Of a DNA stretch of 64,000 nucleotides, positions 20,224 through 29,513 are shown piece after piece. The translations under genes were made by a program, and so were the position numbers. The stretch covers positions 1 through 64,000 of the forward strand of contig DASWNX010000018.1 of the NCBI GenBank assembly GCA_036399055.1, written 5' to 3'. The DNA is from Jatrophihabitans sp. Lineage in GTDB: Bacteria; Actinomycetota; Actinomycetes; Mycobacteriales; Jatrophihabitantaceae. The first letter of the stretch is position 1; every line of letters begins with the position of its first letter. The notes below the pieces were generated by a model. The model did not search any database, was not told the origin of the DNA, and was given only the letters and a program-made list of their open reading frames with translations.

Positions 20224-22569
20224 ATGGCTTTATCCCACCCGGCGCTTGTCGCCCAGGCAGAGCTCACCGATTCGGTGTTCTCTGGTGGCGACAGGGGACT
20301 GGTGGCGGTGATCGGCCTCGTGGCCATCATCGCGCTGATCTTCTCATTCGTCCTGTTCCGCGAAGTTCTGAGCGCTAACCAGGGCACGCCGAAGATGGTC
20401 GAGATCGCCGAGGCGGTCCAGGAAGGCGCTCAGGCCTACCTCAAGCGTCAGTTCAAGACGCTTTCGGTGGTGGTCGCGGTCGTCTTCCTGCTGCTGTTCG
20501 CGCTACCGGCCGACGACGCCGCCCAGCGGATCGGCCGCTCGATCTTCTTCCTGGTCGGCGCCGGCTTCTCAGGCGCCATCGGGTACTTCGGCATGTGGCT
20601 GGCCACTCGCGCCAACCTGCGGGTAGCCGCCGCGGCCAACAACGAGGGCCGCGAACGCGCGATCCGGATCGCGTTCCGGACCGGCGGCGCGGTCGGCATG
20701 GCCACCGTGGGCCTGGGCCTGCTGGGTGTGGCCGTCGTCGTGTTCGCCTACACCGACGACGCGCCCAAGGTGCTCGAGGGCTTCGGCTTCGGCGCCGCGA
20801 CCCTGGCCATGTTCATGCGTGTCGGCGGCGGCATCTTCACCAAGGCCGCTGACGTCGGCGCTGACCTGGTGGGCAAGGTCGAGGCCGGCATCCCCGAGGA
20901 CGACCCGCGCAACGCCGCGACCATCGCCGACAACGTCGGTGACAACGTCGGTGACTGCGCCGGCATGGCGGCAGACCTCTTCGAGTCCTACGCCGTGACC
21001 CTGGTCGCCTCGCTGATCCTGGGCTCGGTGGCCTTCGGGACCAAGGGCCTGCTGTTCCCGCTGATCGTGCCTGCCATCGGCGTGATCACCGCGATCATCG
21101 GCGTCTTCATCACCCGGGCCCGGCCCAACGAGGGCGGCCTGAAAACCATCAACCGCAGCTTCTACATCTCCGCCGCGATCTCGGTGGTGCTCTGCGCCAT
21201 CGCCGCCTTCACCTACCTGCCGAGCGAGTTCTCCGAGCTCAAGGGAGTCGGCGAGGACTTCAACGGCGCCAGCCTCGCCGAGCACACCGGCAACCCGGCT
21301 GTGATCGCCATCTCCGCGGTGATCATCGGAATCGTGCTGGCCGCGGTGATCCTGTGGCTGACCGGCGTCTACACCGGCACCGAGGGCAAGGCTGTGCAGG
21401 ACGTTGGACGCAGCTCGCTGACCGGCGCCGCCACCGTGATCCTGTCCGGTATCTCCATCGGCTTCGAGTCGGCCGTCTACACCGCCCTGGTCATCGGGGC
21501 CGCTGTGTTCGGCGCGTTCCTGCTCGGTGGCTCCTCGATCTCGGTCGCCCTGTTCGCGGTGGCCTTGGCCGGTTGCGGGCTGCTCACCACGGTCGGCGTG
21601 ATCGTGGCGATGGACACCTTCGGCCCGGTCTCGGACAACGCCCAGGGCATCGCCGAGATGTCCGGGGACGTCAGCCCGGCCGGCGCCCAGATCCTGACCG
21701 AGCTCGACGCGGTCGGCAACACCACCAAGGCGATCACCAAGGGCATCGCGATCGCCACCGCGGTGCTGGCGGCGACCGCGTTGTTCGGCTCGTACCAGGA
21801 CGCCATCCGCGAGGCGGTCGACAAGGCCAGTGGTGACATCACCAACAACACCAACTTCGCCACCACGATCGTCAGCCCGAACACCCTGGTGGGCGTCATC
21901 ATCGGCGCGGCCGTGGTGTTCATGTTCTCCGGCCTGGCCGTCAACGCGGTGTCCCGGGCAGCCGGCGCCGTGGTCTACGAGGTGCGCCGCCAGTTCGCCA
22001 CCCGGCCGGGCATCATGGACGGCACCGAGCGGCCCGAGTACGGCCGGGTCGTCGACATCTGCACCCGTGACTCGCTTCGCGAGCTGGTCACCCCCGGCCT
22101 GCTCGCGGTGATGGCTCCCATCGCCGTCGGGTTCGGACTGGGCGTCGGCCCGCTGGCCGGCTACCTCGGCGGCGCCATCGCCACCGGCACCCTGATGGCC
22201 GTGTTCCTGGCCAACTCCGGCGGCGCGTGGGACAACGCCAAGAAGCTGGTCGAGGACGGCAACCACGGCGGCAAGGGCTCTGACGCCCACGCCGCGACCG
22301 TCATCGGAGACACCGTCGGCGACCCGTTCAAGGACACCGCGGGACCGGCGATCAACCCGCTGATCAAGGTGATGAACCTGGTGTCGGTGCTGATCGCGCC
22401 GGCCATCGTCCAGTTCTCGGTCGGCGAGGACGCCAACGTGGGCGTCCGGATCCTCATCGCCCTGATCGCCGTGGCCGTCATCATCGCGGCCATCCTGATC
22501 GCCAAGCGGCGGGCGTCCAGCCTCAACGACGACCCGACGCAGGTCCACGCCGCGGCGACCACCGTCTGA
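20224..22569 (+). CDS. hppA: Membrane-bound proton-pumping pyrophosphatase
   Basis: Integral membrane enzyme of 781 residues that couples pyrophosphate hydrolysis to proton export. Signature sequences include KAADVGADLVGKVEAGIPED and NVGDNVGDCAGMAADLFESY around residues 210-260, a second aspartate-rich site DTVGDPFKDTAGPAINPLIK near residue 700, and at least 14 hydrophobic segments. The motif GNTTKAITKG has Lys where K+-dependent enzymes have Ala, so the enzyme is predicted to be the K+-independent class. AAGGAGT lies nine bases upstream of the start. A strong terminator follows at 22651. Confidence 0.97.
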   Translation: MALSHPALVAQAELTDSVFSGGDRGLVAVIGLVAIIALIFSFVLFREVLSANQGTPKMVEIAEAVQEGAQAYLKRQFKTLSVVVAVVFLLLFALPADDAAQRIGRSIFFLVGAGFSGAIGYFGMWLATRANLRVAAAANNEGRERAIRIAFRTGGAVGMATVGLGLLGVAVVVFAYTDDAPKVLEGFGFGAATLAMFMRVGGGIFTKAADVGADLVGKVEAGIPEDDPRNAATIADNVGDNVGDCAGMAADLFESYAVTLVASLILGSVAFGTKGLLFPLIVPAIGVITAIIGVFITRARPNEGGLKTINRSFYISAAISVVLCAIAAFTYLPSEFSELKGVGEDFNGASLAEHTGNPAVIAISAVIIGIVLAAVILWLTGVYTGTEGKAVQDVGRSSLTGAATVILSGISIGFESAVYTALVIGAAVFGAFLLGGSSISVALFAVALAGCGLLTTVGVIVAMDTFGPVSDNAQGIAEMSGDVSPAGAQILTELDAVGNTTKAITKGIAIATAVLAATALFGSYQDAIREAVDKASGDITNNTNFATTIVSPNTLVGVIIGAAVVFMFSGLAVNAVSRAAGAVVYEVRRQFATRPGIMDGTERPEYGRVVDICTRDSLRELVTPGLLAVMAPIAVGFGLGVGPLAGYLGGAIATGTLMAVFLANSGGAWDNAKKLVEDGNHGGKGSDAHAATVIGDTVGDPFKDTAGPAINPLIKVMNLVSVLIAPAIVQFSVGEDANVGVRILIALIAVAVIIAAILIAKRRASSLNDDPTQVHAAATTV

Positions 22570-22650
22570 CGGCGGGCTCCCGTACCACCGTCTGAGGGCT
22601 GATCCTGGACCACTGGCAGTGACGCTGAGGACGAGCTGCCGCAGTTGACC

Positions 22651-22690
22651 AAGGAGGGCCTGTCACCGTAATCGGTGGCAGGCCCTCCTT
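22651..22690 (+). terminator. Rho-independent-like terminator after hppA
   Basis: Arms 22651-22668 and 22673-22690 pair over 18 bp with one G-U pair and a TAAT loop. The 3' side ends in CTTTCT, so the T-tract is short. It lies 81 bases past the hppA stop. Confidence 0.8.
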
Positions 22691-22861
22691 TCTGCTGCCG
22701 GACGGTCTGCCGGCTGCCAGACGGCCCGGTCAGGCCCTCGATCGGGCGTCATGCTGTGCGAGCGCCCCGGCGACCGCTGAGCATGACGCTGAGGTTCGCC
22801 GCCCTCGCCGCCCCGGCCGCGCCGTGCCGGCGTCCCGCCACCGCCGAGCCCCTGGCGCGCG

Positions 22862-23452
22862 GTGGTGGACAATCACGGCGTGCAGTTCTCCCTGTTCGGC
22901 GCCGAAGCCGCGGACCCCCTTGTCGAGGATCTGGACGGGGTGCTGATCGCCGGTGGCGATTGGGTGCGGACCGACGCGGGCTCGGCTGCCCGGCTCTCGG
23001 TCCTGGTAGCCGAGCGCTGGCGGGCGCAGGCGCTGCGGGCGGAGTTCGCCGACCGGGGTCTGGACTCCGACACCGCCGAGGCGCCCGGTGACCTGATCGC
23101 GGTGCGCACCGAGATCACCACCCGGCTCAGCCCGCACGCGCGGCGCTGGACCAAGGGGGCGAATCTGGCGCCGCCGGCCGATCTGGCGCTCAACGCGTCG
23201 GGCCTGCGGTTGTGGGCGATCACGGCCGGCGTGGCCGAGGAGGCGGGCTTTCTGCTTCGCATGAGCGACCCCGACGGCGCGCTGCACCGGGTGGCCGGCG
23301 CTCAACTGGCCAGGCTGGGCGTGGCCGCCGTCGAGATCGGCAGCCGGACCGGCGCCGGGTGGCGGGTCACCTCGGTGAAGCGGCTGCGCCGGTTGGCCGA
23401 GCTGATCGGCGCGCCGCCGGCCGGCTGCGGCCGGGACTGGCCGCGCGGCTAG
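22862..23452 (+). CDS. Conserved actinobacterial hypothetical protein
   Basis: 196-residue soluble protein starting with VQFSLFGAEAADPLVEDLDGVLIAGGDW, a pattern I associate with the Rv3647c-like family near topA in many actinobacteria. The C-terminal half includes GSRTGAGWRVTSVKRLRRLAEL, possibly a nucleic-acid-binding helix. Start is either GTG 22862 or GTG 22880; neither has a good ribosome-binding site. Function unknown. Confidence 0.75.
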   Translation: MVDNHGVQFSLFGAEAADPLVEDLDGVLIAGGDWVRTDAGSAARLSVLVAERWRAQALRAEFADRGLDSDTAEAPGDLIAVRTEITTRLSPHARRWTKGANLAPPADLALNASGLRLWAITAGVAEEAGFLLRMSDPDGALHRVAGAQLARLGVAAVEIGSRTGAGWRVTSVKRLRRLAELIGAPPAGCGRDWPRG

Positions 23453-23489
23453 CGCGCACCGGCCTGCGGCGAGCGCTAAATTCGGGTTC

Positions 23490-23990
23490 ATGGACATCGG
23501 CATCCACCCCACGGTGGTCGTGATGGGCGTGTCGGGCAGCGGCAAGACCACGGTCGGGGTGATCCTGGCCCAGCAGCTCGGGGTCCCGTTCGCCGACGCC
23601 GACGACTTTCACACCCCGGAGCTCAAGGCCAAGATGGCCGCCGGGCATCCGCTGACCGACGCCGACCGCTGGCCGTGGCTGGACAGGCTGGCCGACTGGC
23701 TGCGCGGCGAGCAGGACGGGGCCGTGCTGGCGTGCTCGGCCCTGCGGCGCAGCTACCGCGACGTCCTCAGGACGGCCTCTGGCCGGCTGTGCTTCCTGCA
23801 CCTGGCCGGCTCTGCCGACGTGGTCAGCGAGCGGGTCGGGCACCGGCGCAACCACTACATGCCGGCATCGCTGGTGCAGTCGCAGTACGCCACCCTCGAA
23901 CCGCTGGGGCCGGATGAGTTCGGGGTGGCCCTCGACTTCACCCTGGGCCCCGAGCAGATCGTCGAACAATTCCTCAAGGAGGTTCAGTGA
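23490..23990 (+). CDS. Gluconokinase
   Basis: Small P-loop sugar kinase (166 residues) phosphorylating gluconate to 6-phosphogluconate. P-loop VMGVSGSGKTTVG at residues 10-22, substrate-binding ADADDFHTPELKAKMAAGHPLTD, ACSALRRSYRDVLR and the lid GHRRNHYMPASLVQSQ all fit the GntK family. Its stop overlaps the permease start (GTGA), so uptake and phosphorylation are co-expressed. Confidence 0.94.
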   Translation: MDIGIHPTVVVMGVSGSGKTTVGVILAQQLGVPFADADDFHTPELKAKMAAGHPLTDADRWPWLDRLADWLRGEQDGAVLACSALRRSYRDVLRTASGRLCFLHLAGSADVVSERVGHRRNHYMPASLVQSQYATLEPLGPDEFGVALDFTLGPEQIVEQFLKEVQ

Positions 23991-25519
23991 CCGGCACCGC
24001 AGTGCAGCTGATCGCGGCGGCTGAAAGTTCTGGCAGCCAGGACACCCGGCTGATCCTGGCCGCCTTGATCGGCATCGCGGTGATCATCGCGCTGATCACC
24101 TTCACCAAATTGCACCCGTTCCTGAGCCTGACCATCGGCGCGTTGCTGGTCGGCGCGATCGCCGGGCTCGGCATGGACAAGACGGTGACCAGTTTCGGCG
24201 CCGGCGTCGGCGCCACCGTCGCCAGCGTCGGAACTCTCATCGCGCTGGGCGCCATCTTCGGAAAGCTGCTGGCCGACTCCGGCGGCGCCGACCAGCTCGT
24301 CGACACGATCGTCGGCCGGTCCAGCGACCGGGCGCTGCCCTGGGCGATGGCCCTGGTCGGCATGATCATCGGCCTGCCGATGTTCTTCGAGATCGGCCTG
24401 GTGCTGCTGATGCCGGTCATCCTGCTGGTGGCCCGGCGCTCCGGACTGCCGCTGATGCGAGTGGCGATTCCGACCCTGGCCGGGTTGTCGGCCATGCACG
24501 GCTTCGTGCCGCCGCACCCGGGCCCGCTGGCGGCGGTGGGGGCGCTGAACGCCGATCTGGGACTGACCCTGGGTCTCGGGGTGCTGGTAGCGGTGCCGAC
24601 CGTGGTAGTCGGTGGACCGCTGTTCTCCCGGTTCGCCGCCCGCTGGGTCGACGTGCCGGTGCCCGAGCTGTTCCTGGGAGACGCCGCGGCCGCGGAGCAA
24701 GCCCGCCTCGACGCCGCCAGGCCTGGCGCCGGCGCCTCGGCCGCCACGGGCGGCGCGGGCGGATCAGCGCTCGGCAGCGGCACCGGGGCCGGCTCGGTCG
24801 CGGTCAGCGCCGATGACCTGGTCCCGTCGGAGTCCCGGCCGCGCTACCGCCGGCCGAGCTTCGCGGTCACCCTGACCACCGTGCTGCTGCCGGTCGTGCT
24901 GATGCTGGCCAAAGCGATCGCCGAGGTGGTGAACGAGAACGGCAACGGGGTCGCAAAGCGCACGCTGGACTTCGTCGGCACCCCGCTGATCGCCCTGCTG
25001 CTGGCGGTGCTGCTGGCGATCTACACCTTCGGCATCGGACTCGGCTTCGACAAGGAGCGGTTGTCCAGAACGGTCGACGAGGCGCTGCCGCCGATCGCCG
25101 GCATCCTGCTGATCGTGGCGGCCGGCGGCGGCCTCAAGCAGGTGCTGGTCGACAGCGGCATCTCCAAGATCATCGCGTCCTGGGTGGAGGGCAGCACCGT
25201 CTCGCCGCTGTTGCTGGCCTGGTTCGTGGCGGTGCTGATCCGGCTGGCGACCGGCTCGGCGACCGTCGCCACGATCACCACCGCGGGCATCCTGGAGCCG
25301 GTCGCCCAGACGCTGAGCAGCACGCACCTGTCGCTGCTGGTGCTTGCGATCGGCGCCGGCTCGCTGTTCTTCTCCCATGTCAACGACGCCGGATTCTGGC
25401 TGACCAAGCAGTACTTCGGGCTGTCGGTCAGCCAGAACATCAAGTCCTGGTCGATCATGGAGACCATCCTCTCGGTGAGCGGCATCCTGGTGGTGTTGGC
25501 TCTCAGCGTCGTGATCTGA
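23987..25519 (+). CDS. GntP-family gluconate permease
   Basis: Gluconate:H+ symporter, 510 residues, longer than the usual 440-450. It has about 12 hydrophobic segments and the family-like motifs GLSAMHGFVPPHPGPLAA and FFSHVNDAGFWLTKQYF. The extra length lies in a Gly/Ala/Ser-rich cytoplasmic loop at about residues 240-290 (GAGASAATGGAGGSALGSG). GTG 23987 overlaps the gluconokinase stop. Confidence 0.93.
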   Translation: MTGTAVQLIAAAESSGSQDTRLILAALIGIAVIIALITFTKLHPFLSLTIGALLVGAIAGLGMDKTVTSFGAGVGATVASVGTLIALGAIFGKLLADSGGADQLVDTIVGRSSDRALPWAMALVGMIIGLPMFFEIGLVLLMPVILLVARRSGLPLMRVAIPTLAGLSAMHGFVPPHPGPLAAVGALNADLGLTLGLGVLVAVPTVVVGGPLFSRFAARWVDVPVPELFLGDAAAAEQARLDAARPGAGASAATGGAGGSALGSGTGAGSVAVSADDLVPSESRPRYRRPSFAVTLTTVLLPVVLMLAKAIAEVVNENGNGVAKRTLDFVGTPLIALLLAVLLAIYTFGIGLGFDKERLSRTVDEALPPIAGILLIVAAGGGLKQVLVDSGISKIIASWVEGSTVSPLLLAWFVAVLIRLATGSATVATITTAGILEPVAQTLSSTHLSLLVLAIGAGSLFFSHVNDAGFWLTKQYFGLSVSQNIKSWSIMETILSVSGILVVLALSVVI

Positions 25520-25661
25520 GCCTCAGTGCGGCGGCCGGAGGGCAGGATCGAGCACTGCCCGGCCTTGCTCGGAAAAGGCGCGGGAGGGGTCGCTCACGGC
25601 GGGTCAAGGCACGGGTGGGGTACCGTCCGCCGCAGCACCGTGCACCATGGTGGCAGTACCC

Positions 25662-25710
25662 CGATCACCGTAAGTGATCACAGACGCGATCACCGTAAGT
25701 GATCACAGAC
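25662..25710 (+). promoter_or_regulatory. Tandem palindromic repeats before topA
   Basis: A 24-bp unit occurs at 25662-25685 and 25687-25710 with perfect identity. Each contains the palindrome GATCAC-CGTAA-GTGATC. The second copy ends at the ribosome-binding site AGGAGA. A further palindrome, CACCATGGTG, lies at about 25642-25651. The arrangement suggests operators or a 5' UTR hairpin pair controlling topoisomerase I. Confidence 0.7.
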
Positions 25711-25720
25711 AGGAGAAGCG

Positions 25721-28555
25721 GTGGCACAGGCACGCGGGAAGAAGGCGGGCACCGGCAACAAGCTGGTGATCGTGGAGTCCCCTGCGAAGGCGAAGACGAT
25801 CGGCGGTTACCTCGGCCCGGGGTACACCGTCGAGGCGTCCATAGGCCATATCAGGGACCTGCCCCGCAACGCCGCTGATGTGCCGGCCGCCTACAAGGGT
25901 CAGCCGTGGGCCAGGCTGGGCGTCAACACCGAAGCCGATTTCGAGCCGCTGTACGTGATCAGCCCCGACCGCAAGCAGCAGGTCAGCAAGCTCAAGGCCC
26001 TGGTCAAGGACGCCGACGAGATCTACCTGGCCACTGATGAGGACCGCGAGGGCGAGGCGATCGCCTGGCACCTGGTGCAGACCCTCAAGCCCACCGTCCC
26101 GGTCCGCCGGATGGTGTTCCACGAGATCACCCCGGCCGCGATCGCCCGGGCGGTGGCCGAGCCGCGCGACATCGACGCCCACCTGGTCGACGCTCAGGAG
26201 ACCCGCCGGATCCTGGACCGGCTTTATGGCTACGAAGTGTCACCGGTGCTGTGGAAGAAGGTGCTGCCGCGGCTGTCGGCCGGCCGGGTGCAGTCGGTGG
26301 CCACCAGGATCGTGGTCGAGCGCGAGCGGCAGCGGATGGCCTTTCACACCGCGAACTACTGGGACATCGAAGGCTCCTTCACTCCCGCTGTGCGCAAGGA
26401 TGGCGATCCCGAGCATTTCAGCGCCACCCTGGTGGCCCTGGACGACGAGCGGATCGCCACCGGCAAGGACTTCGACCCCGCGACCGGTCGCGCCTCCAGC
26501 GAGGTGCTGCACCTGGACGAGTCCGGCGCCCGTGGCCTGGCAGCCCGGCTGGCAGGCGTCGACTTCTCGGTGACCCGGGTCGAGGAGAAGCCCTACCGGC
26601 GCCGGCCCTACCCGCCGTTCATGACCTCGACGCTGCAGCAGGAGGCCGGCCGCAAGCTGCGCTGGTCCTCCCAGGTCACCATGCGGGTGGCCCAGCGGCT
26701 GTACGAGAACGGCTACATCACCTACATGCGCACCGACTCGACGAACCTGTCCGAGACGGCGTTGACGGCGGCCCGCTCCCAGGCCCGCGACCTCTACGGC
26801 GACGCCTACGTCCCGGCCGAGCCGCGCCACTACAGCCGCAAGGTCAAGAACGCCCAGGAGGCGCACGAGGCCATCCGGCCGGCCGGCGACTCCTTCCGCA
26901 CTCCCGGCCAGCTGGCCTCGGCGCTGTCTTCGGACGAGTTCCGCCTCTACGAGCTGATCTGGCAGCGCACCCTGGCCTCGCAGATGTCCGACGCGGTCGG
27001 CACCACCATGTCGATCCGGCTGGCCGGGTCCTCGGTGGCCGGGGAGCGGGCCGAGTTCGCCACCTCCGGGCGGACCATCACCTTCCCAGGGTTCCTGCGG
27101 GCCTACGTCGAGGACCAGGATGAGACAGTCGACTCCTCTGCTTCCGCTGGCGGCTCGGCGGAGTCCGGCCGTGACGACAGCGAGAAGCGGCTGCCGCAAC
27201 TGGACCGCGGCGACGGGCTCGGGGTGCGCTCGCTGGAGCCGACCGGGCACTCGACCAGCCCGCCGTCGCGCTACACCGAGGCGTCGCTGGTGAAGGCGAT
27301 GGAGGAGCTCGGGATCGGCCGGCCGTCCACCTACGCCTCGATCATGCAGACGATCCAGGACCGCGGCTACGTCTGGAAGAAGGGCGCCGCGCTGGTGCCG
27401 TCCTGGGTGGCCTTCGCGGTGGTCGGCCTGCTTGAGGGGCACTTCGCCCGGCTGGTGGACTACGGCTTCACCGCCTCCGTCGAGAACGACCTGGACTCGA
27501 TCGCCGGCGGCGCCACGTCGCGGGTCGACTGGCTGCGCAGGTTCTACTTCGGCGCCAACGAGGCTGAGAGGCAGGCCGAGAAGGGCGTCGACGACGGCCG
27601 GATCTCCTCTCAGGGCGGGTTGAAGAAGCTGATCGCCGAGCGCCTGGAAGACATCGACGCCCGTGGCGTCAACTCGCTCCAGCTGTTCGGACCCGACAGC
27701 GACATCGTGGTGCGGGTCGGGCGCTACGGGCCCTACGTGCAGCAGGGCGGCGCGGAGTCCGAGCGCCGCGCCTCGGTCCCTGAGGACCTGGCGCCGGACG
27801 AGCTGACGCCGGAGAAGGTCGAGGAGCTGCTGTCTGCGCCGTCGGGTGACTTCGAGATCGGGGTCGATCCCGAGACCGGTCGTGAGATCACCGGCAAGAA
27901 CGGCCGGTTCGGGCCCTACGTCACCGACGGTGAGCGGACCGCGTCGCTGTTCAAGACGATGTCGTTGGACACCCTGACCGTCGAGGACGCCGCCAAGCTG
28001 CTGACCCTGCCCCGGGTGGTGGGGATCGACCCGACGGCCGAGGACCGCAAGGCCGCCGAGATCACCGCCCAGAACGGCCGCTACGGCCCCTACATCAAGC
28101 GCGGCACGGACTCCCGGTCCCTGGAGTCGGAGGAGCAGCTGTTCACCGTCACCCTGGACGAGGCGCTGGCGATCTTCGCCCAGCCCAAGCTGCGGGGCCG
28201 CCGGGCCGCCGCCGCGCCACCGCTGAAGGAGCTCGGGGTCGACCCGGTCTCGCAGAAGCCGATGGTGGTCAAGGACGGCCGGTTCGGGCCCTACGTCACC
28301 GACGGCGAGACCAACGCCTCGTTGCGCCGCGACGACTCGGTCGAGGCGCTCACCGACGAGCGGGCCTCTGAGCTGCTGGCCGACCGGCGGGCTCGCGGGC
28401 CGGTGAAGAAGGCCGCCAAGCGGACGGCCGCGAAGAAGACGCCGGCCAAGAAGGCGGCCGCGAAGAAGACGGTCGCCAAGAAGGCTGCCAAGACTCCTGC
28501 CACCAAGGCCGCCGCCAAGAAGGCGCCCGTGGCGGCAGGCGCGGAGCCGACCTGA
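25721..28555 (+). CDS. topA: DNA topoisomerase I
   Basis: Type IA topoisomerase relaxing negative supercoils, 944 residues. TOPRIM domain (LVIVESPAKAKTIGGYLG; LATDEDREGEAIAWHL), active-site Tyr in GYITYMRTDSTNLS near residue 340, and SLVKAMEELGIGRPSTYASI. The C-terminal half has repeats of the NGRFGPYVTDGE type instead of zinc fingers, then a Lys/Ala tail (KKTPAKKAAAKKTVAKKA), as in other actinobacterial enzymes. GTG start with AGGAGAAGCG directly upstream. Confidence 0.97.
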   Translation: MAQARGKKAGTGNKLVIVESPAKAKTIGGYLGPGYTVEASIGHIRDLPRNAADVPAAYKGQPWARLGVNTEADFEPLYVISPDRKQQVSKLKALVKDADEIYLATDEDREGEAIAWHLVQTLKPTVPVRRMVFHEITPAAIARAVAEPRDIDAHLVDAQETRRILDRLYGYEVSPVLWKKVLPRLSAGRVQSVATRIVVERERQRMAFHTANYWDIEGSFTPAVRKDGDPEHFSATLVALDDERIATGKDFDPATGRASSEVLHLDESGARGLAARLAGVDFSVTRVEEKPYRRRPYPPFMTSTLQQEAGRKLRWSSQVTMRVAQRLYENGYITYMRTDSTNLSETALTAARSQARDLYGDAYVPAEPRHYSRKVKNAQEAHEAIRPAGDSFRTPGQLASALSSDEFRLYELIWQRTLASQMSDAVGTTMSIRLAGSSVAGERAEFATSGRTITFPGFLRAYVEDQDETVDSSASAGGSAESGRDDSEKRLPQLDRGDGLGVRSLEPTGHSTSPPSRYTEASLVKAMEELGIGRPSTYASIMQTIQDRGYVWKKGAALVPSWVAFAVVGLLEGHFARLVDYGFTASVENDLDSIAGGATSRVDWLRRFYFGANEAERQAEKGVDDGRISSQGGLKKLIAERLEDIDARGVNSLQLFGPDSDIVVRVGRYGPYVQQGGAESERRASVPEDLAPDELTPEKVEELLSAPSGDFEIGVDPETGREITGKNGRFGPYVTDGERTASLFKTMSLDTLTVEDAAKLLTLPRVVGIDPTAEDRKAAEITAQNGRYGPYIKRGTDSRSLESEEQLFTVTLDEALAIFAQPKLRGRRAAAAPPLKELGVDPVSQKPMVVKDGRFGPYVTDGETNASLRRDDSVEALTDERASELLADRRARGPVKKAAKRTAAKKTPAKKAAAKKTVAKKAAKTPATKAAAKKAPVAAGAEPT

Positions 28556-28622
28556 CCCGCTTGGTAGGCCCGGGAAGGCGTGGAACGGCCCGACCGGGAC
28601 GGGCGTGCGGCACACTGGAAGC

Positions 28623-29123
28623 GTGGCCTCCCGCTATCACCGCATGAAGCTCTCCGGCCCGGTCGGGCACGGCTCGGCGGCCTTCGAGTCGGCGTCCCGG
28701 GCAGTGCTCAGCCTGCGGATGCACCGCAAGGCCGGCGTCAAGATGACCATGCCGACCGACACGGTGCGGGTCGGTGACGTGGTCCGGCTGCGCTTCGGCG
28801 TCGGCCCGGTGGCGATGCGCGGCTCCTGCGACGTGATCTCGGTGCTGGACGAGCCGCGCCGGCGCGGCTTTCGTTACCGCACCCGGCCCGACCACCCCGA
28901 AGAGGGCGAGGAGAGCTTCATGGTGGACTGGGACGCCGATGACCGGGTGCTGGTGACAGTGGAGTCCTTCGCCCGCCCGAACAAGCTGCTGATCCGCCTT
29001 GCCGGCCCGCTGGCTCGGGTGGGGGCGTGGCTGATCAACCGCCGCTACCTGTGGGCCGTGGCGAAGATCGTGGCGAGCGAGACCGGCGGCGCGCGACCTG
29101 CCGGCCGGACCGGATCGGCATGA
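28623..29123 (+). CDS. DUF1990 family protein
   Basis: 166 residues. YHRMKLSGPVGHGSAAFESASRAVLSLRMHRKAGVKM is typical of the DUF1990 N-terminus, followed by VGDVVRLRFGVGPVAM and RGFRYRTRPDHPEEGEESF. The role of this family is not well established. I use GTG 28623; an upstream in-frame GTG at 28605 is also possible. It overlaps the VOC gene by four bases (ATGA). Confidence 0.8.
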   Translation: MASRYHRMKLSGPVGHGSAAFESASRAVLSLRMHRKAGVKMTMPTDTVRVGDVVRLRFGVGPVAMRGSCDVISVLDEPRRRGFRYRTRPDHPEEGEESFMVDWDADDRVLVTVESFARPNKLLIRLAGPLARVGAWLINRRYLWAVAKIVASETGGARPAGRTGSA

Positions 29124-29497
29124 CCGGGCAGCCGCCGGAGCCGTTGTTCCGGGCCGTGGACGCCGTCGTGGTGCGGGTGCCCTCGCTTGAGGAAGGGCTT
29201 GCCTTCTATCACGACGCGCTGGGCCACGAGCTGCTCTGGCGCACCGAGACGATGGTGGCGCTGGGGTTCGGCGACTCCGAGACCGAGCTGGTCCTCGCGC
29301 TCGACGTCGACCCCGAGACCGACCTGCTGGTCGAGGACGTCGACGACGCGGTCGCGGTGATCACGCGGGCCGGCGGCACGGTGGTCTCGGGACCGGATGA
29401 CATCGCGGTGGGCAAGGTCGCCGTGGTGAGCGATCCGTTCGGCAACCGGCTTACCCTGGTGGACCTGACGAGGGGCCGGCTGCGCCCCGGCGGCTGA
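29120..29497 (+). CDS. VOC (glyoxalase-like) family protein
   Basis: 125-residue vicinal-oxygen-chelate fold protein: AVDAVVVRVPSLEEGLAFYHDALGHEL, DVDDAVAVITRAGGTVV and VAVVSDPFGNRLTLVDL. The ATG at 29120 overlaps the upstream stop. VOC proteins are often metal-dependent lyases, dioxygenases or binding proteins; the ligand cannot be predicted. Confidence 0.85.
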   Translation: MTGQPPEPLFRAVDAVVVRVPSLEEGLAFYHDALGHELLWRTETMVALGFGDSETELVLALDVDPETDLLVEDVDDAVAVITRAGGTVVSGPDDIAVGKVAVVSDPFGNRLTLVDLTRGRLRPGG

Positions 29498-29513
29498 GCC
29501 TGTCGGCGGCGGC

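Noticed and set aside
20569..22548. 659-codon open frame antisense to hppA
   Set aside because: Composition is His/Gly/Asp/Val rich with no family-like motif; it is the usual antisense shadow in high-GC DNA opposite a certain gene.
19910..25720. A cold-shock protein gene (cspA), expected near helicase and topA in related genomes
   Set aside because: No KGTVKWFN-like coding sequence is visible between the helicase and topA.
26240..28615. 791-codon open frame antisense to topA
   Set aside because: Lies opposite conserved topoisomerase motifs; low-complexity shadow.
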